Position numbers and translations under genes: made by a program. Positions 6,010-6,526 of a stretch of DNA of 6,526 bases are shown here, piece after piece; positions within the stretch are counted from its first letter, which is position 1, and each line of letters begins with the position of its first letter. A model generated the notes under the pieces. That model did no database searches and was not told the DNA's origin. It was given only the letters and a program-made list of their open reading frames with translations. Origin of the DNA: an uncultured Micrococcales bacterium (GTDB taxonomy: Bacteria > Actinomycetota > Actinomycetes > Actinomycetales > Microbacteriaceae); assembly GCA_937919125.1 (NCBI GenBank), contig CALFOB010000247.1:1-6526 (forward strand), written 5' to 3'.

Positions 6010-6013
6010 GGAA
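6008..6013 (+). promoter_or_regulatory. Shine-Dalgarno site (AAGGAA) of the methylmalonate-semialdehyde dehydrogenase gene
   Basis: AAGGAA ends six bases before the ATG at 6020 and overlaps the last two bases of the upstream stop codon. It is the only well-placed ribosome binding site in the window and confirms this start. It marks the one visible start that is internal to an operon, in contrast to the leaderless starts elsewhere. Confidence 0.8.
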
Positions 6014-6019
6014 TCAACC

Positions 6020-6526
6020 ATGACCACTGTCATGCATTTCATCAATGGCACACAGGTAGCCAACTCATCTCCAAGAACAGGTAATGTTTTCAACCCTGCA
6101 CTAGGTGAAGTTATCCGTCAGGTTTCCTTGGCTGACACAAAGGATGCTCAAGCAGCCATTCAAGCAGCCAGTGATGCTTACCCAGCATGGCGGGACACTT
6201 CTCTAACTAAGCGTCAGCAGATCATGTTCAACTTCAGGGAAATTCTGAATGCTTCTAAGCAGGAGCTGGCAGCAATCGTCACAGAAGAACACGGTAAGAC
6301 TCTGCCAGATGCCTTAGGTGAAGTAACTAGAGGGCTAGAAGTAGTTGAATATGCGACATCATTGGCTAGTCACCTAAAGGGTTCTTATAGCGAATCTGTT
6401 TCAACTTCAATTGATGTTTATTCAATCAAGCAGCCTCTAGGTGTTGTTGGAATCATTAGCCCATTCAACTTCCCAGCAATGGTTCCAATGTGGTTCTTCC
6501 CGATTGCTATAGCTTCAGGAAACACA
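6020..6526 (+). CDS. mmsA: Methylmalonate-semialdehyde dehydrogenase (CoA-acylating), N-terminal part (3' end outside window)
   Basis: The frame runs off the right edge after 169 codons, about a third of the roughly 500-aa family length. It begins MTTVMHFINGTQV, matching the HFING start typical of this family, and continues with FNPALGEVI, the EEHGKT segment at about residues 89-94 and the GVVGIISPFNFPAMVPMW stretch at about 140-157. The last stretch is the cofactor-binding region and its PFNFPAMVPMW wording distinguishes methylmalonate-semialdehyde dehydrogenases (MmsA/IolA) from other aldehyde dehydrogenases. The enzyme turns methylmalonate or malonate semialdehyde plus CoA and NAD+ into propionyl- or acetyl-CoA, in valine or inositol breakdown. 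The catalytic cysteine lies beyond the window and cannot be checked. It follows the UDP-glucose dehydrogenase gene by ten bases with a good Shine-Dalgarno site. Later ATG codons, for example at 6032, would cut into the conserved start. Confidence 0.88.
   Translation, partial: MTTVMHFINGTQVANSSPRTGNVFNPALGEVIRQVSLADTKDAQAAIQAASDAYPAWRDTSLTKRQQIMFNFREILNASKQELAAIVTEEHGKTLPDALGEVTRGLEVVEYATSLASHLKGSYSESVSTSIDVYSIKQPLGVVGIISPFNFPAMVPMWFFPIAIASGNT

Noticed and set aside
1..6526. A multi-gene defence or mobile system
   Set aside because: No transposase, integrase, nuclease-toxin pair, restriction gene, CRISPR repeat or tRNA border is visible; the intact RNase, ATPase and metabolic genes look like ordinary chromosomal genes.

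Overview
The window looks like chromosomal DNA from a mid-GC actinobacterium with a compact genome. By-eye counts on sample lines give about 47-50% GC in the central genes and about 40-43% in the first gene. A small-genome aquatic Microbacteriaceae relative (Rhodoluna/Aquiluna type) would fit the protein families, the tight gene packing and the leaderless starts. That placement is inference; no rRNA or other marker gene is present.

Layout: (1) 2-772 (+) is the C-terminal part of a probable secreted or surface protein with two fibronectin-III-like domains; its start lies left of the window. (2) 773-2578 (-) is a P1B-type metal-transporting ATPase with TPCPL and QELID motifs, the signature of the P1B-5 (Ni/Fe-linked) branch. 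(3) 2618-4021 (+) is a beta-CASP metallo-beta-lactamase RNase. (4) 4018-4407 (-) is a small four-helix membrane protein of unknown function. (5) 4445-4651 (+) is a 68-aa DUF4287 protein. (6) 4699-6009 (+) is a UDP-glucose 6-dehydrogenase. (7) 6020 to the right edge (+) is the N-terminal third of a methylmalonate-semialdehyde dehydrogenase. No gene-free stretch exceeds 50 bases, and I see no tRNA, rRNA, insertion sequence, CRISPR array or attachment site.

The genes alternate in strand. Both convergent pairs have touching or overlapping stop codons. Both divergent pairs are separated by only 37-39 bases. All five genes whose start is visible and that are not internal to an operon have a -10-like hexamer ending exactly six bases before the ATG, which predicts leaderless mRNAs. 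The only clear Shine-Dalgarno site is in front of the operon-internal dehydrogenase at 6020.

The genes do not form one obvious pathway. They cover metal export, RNA processing, nucleotide-sugar synthesis and acyl-CoA/amino-acid or inositol catabolism. I did not find a convincing undescribed multi-gene system. The points most worth a second look are the rigid leaderless and divergent promoter layout, the ATPase lacking both its metal-binding domain and the usual HP dipeptide, and the abundance of CTAG.
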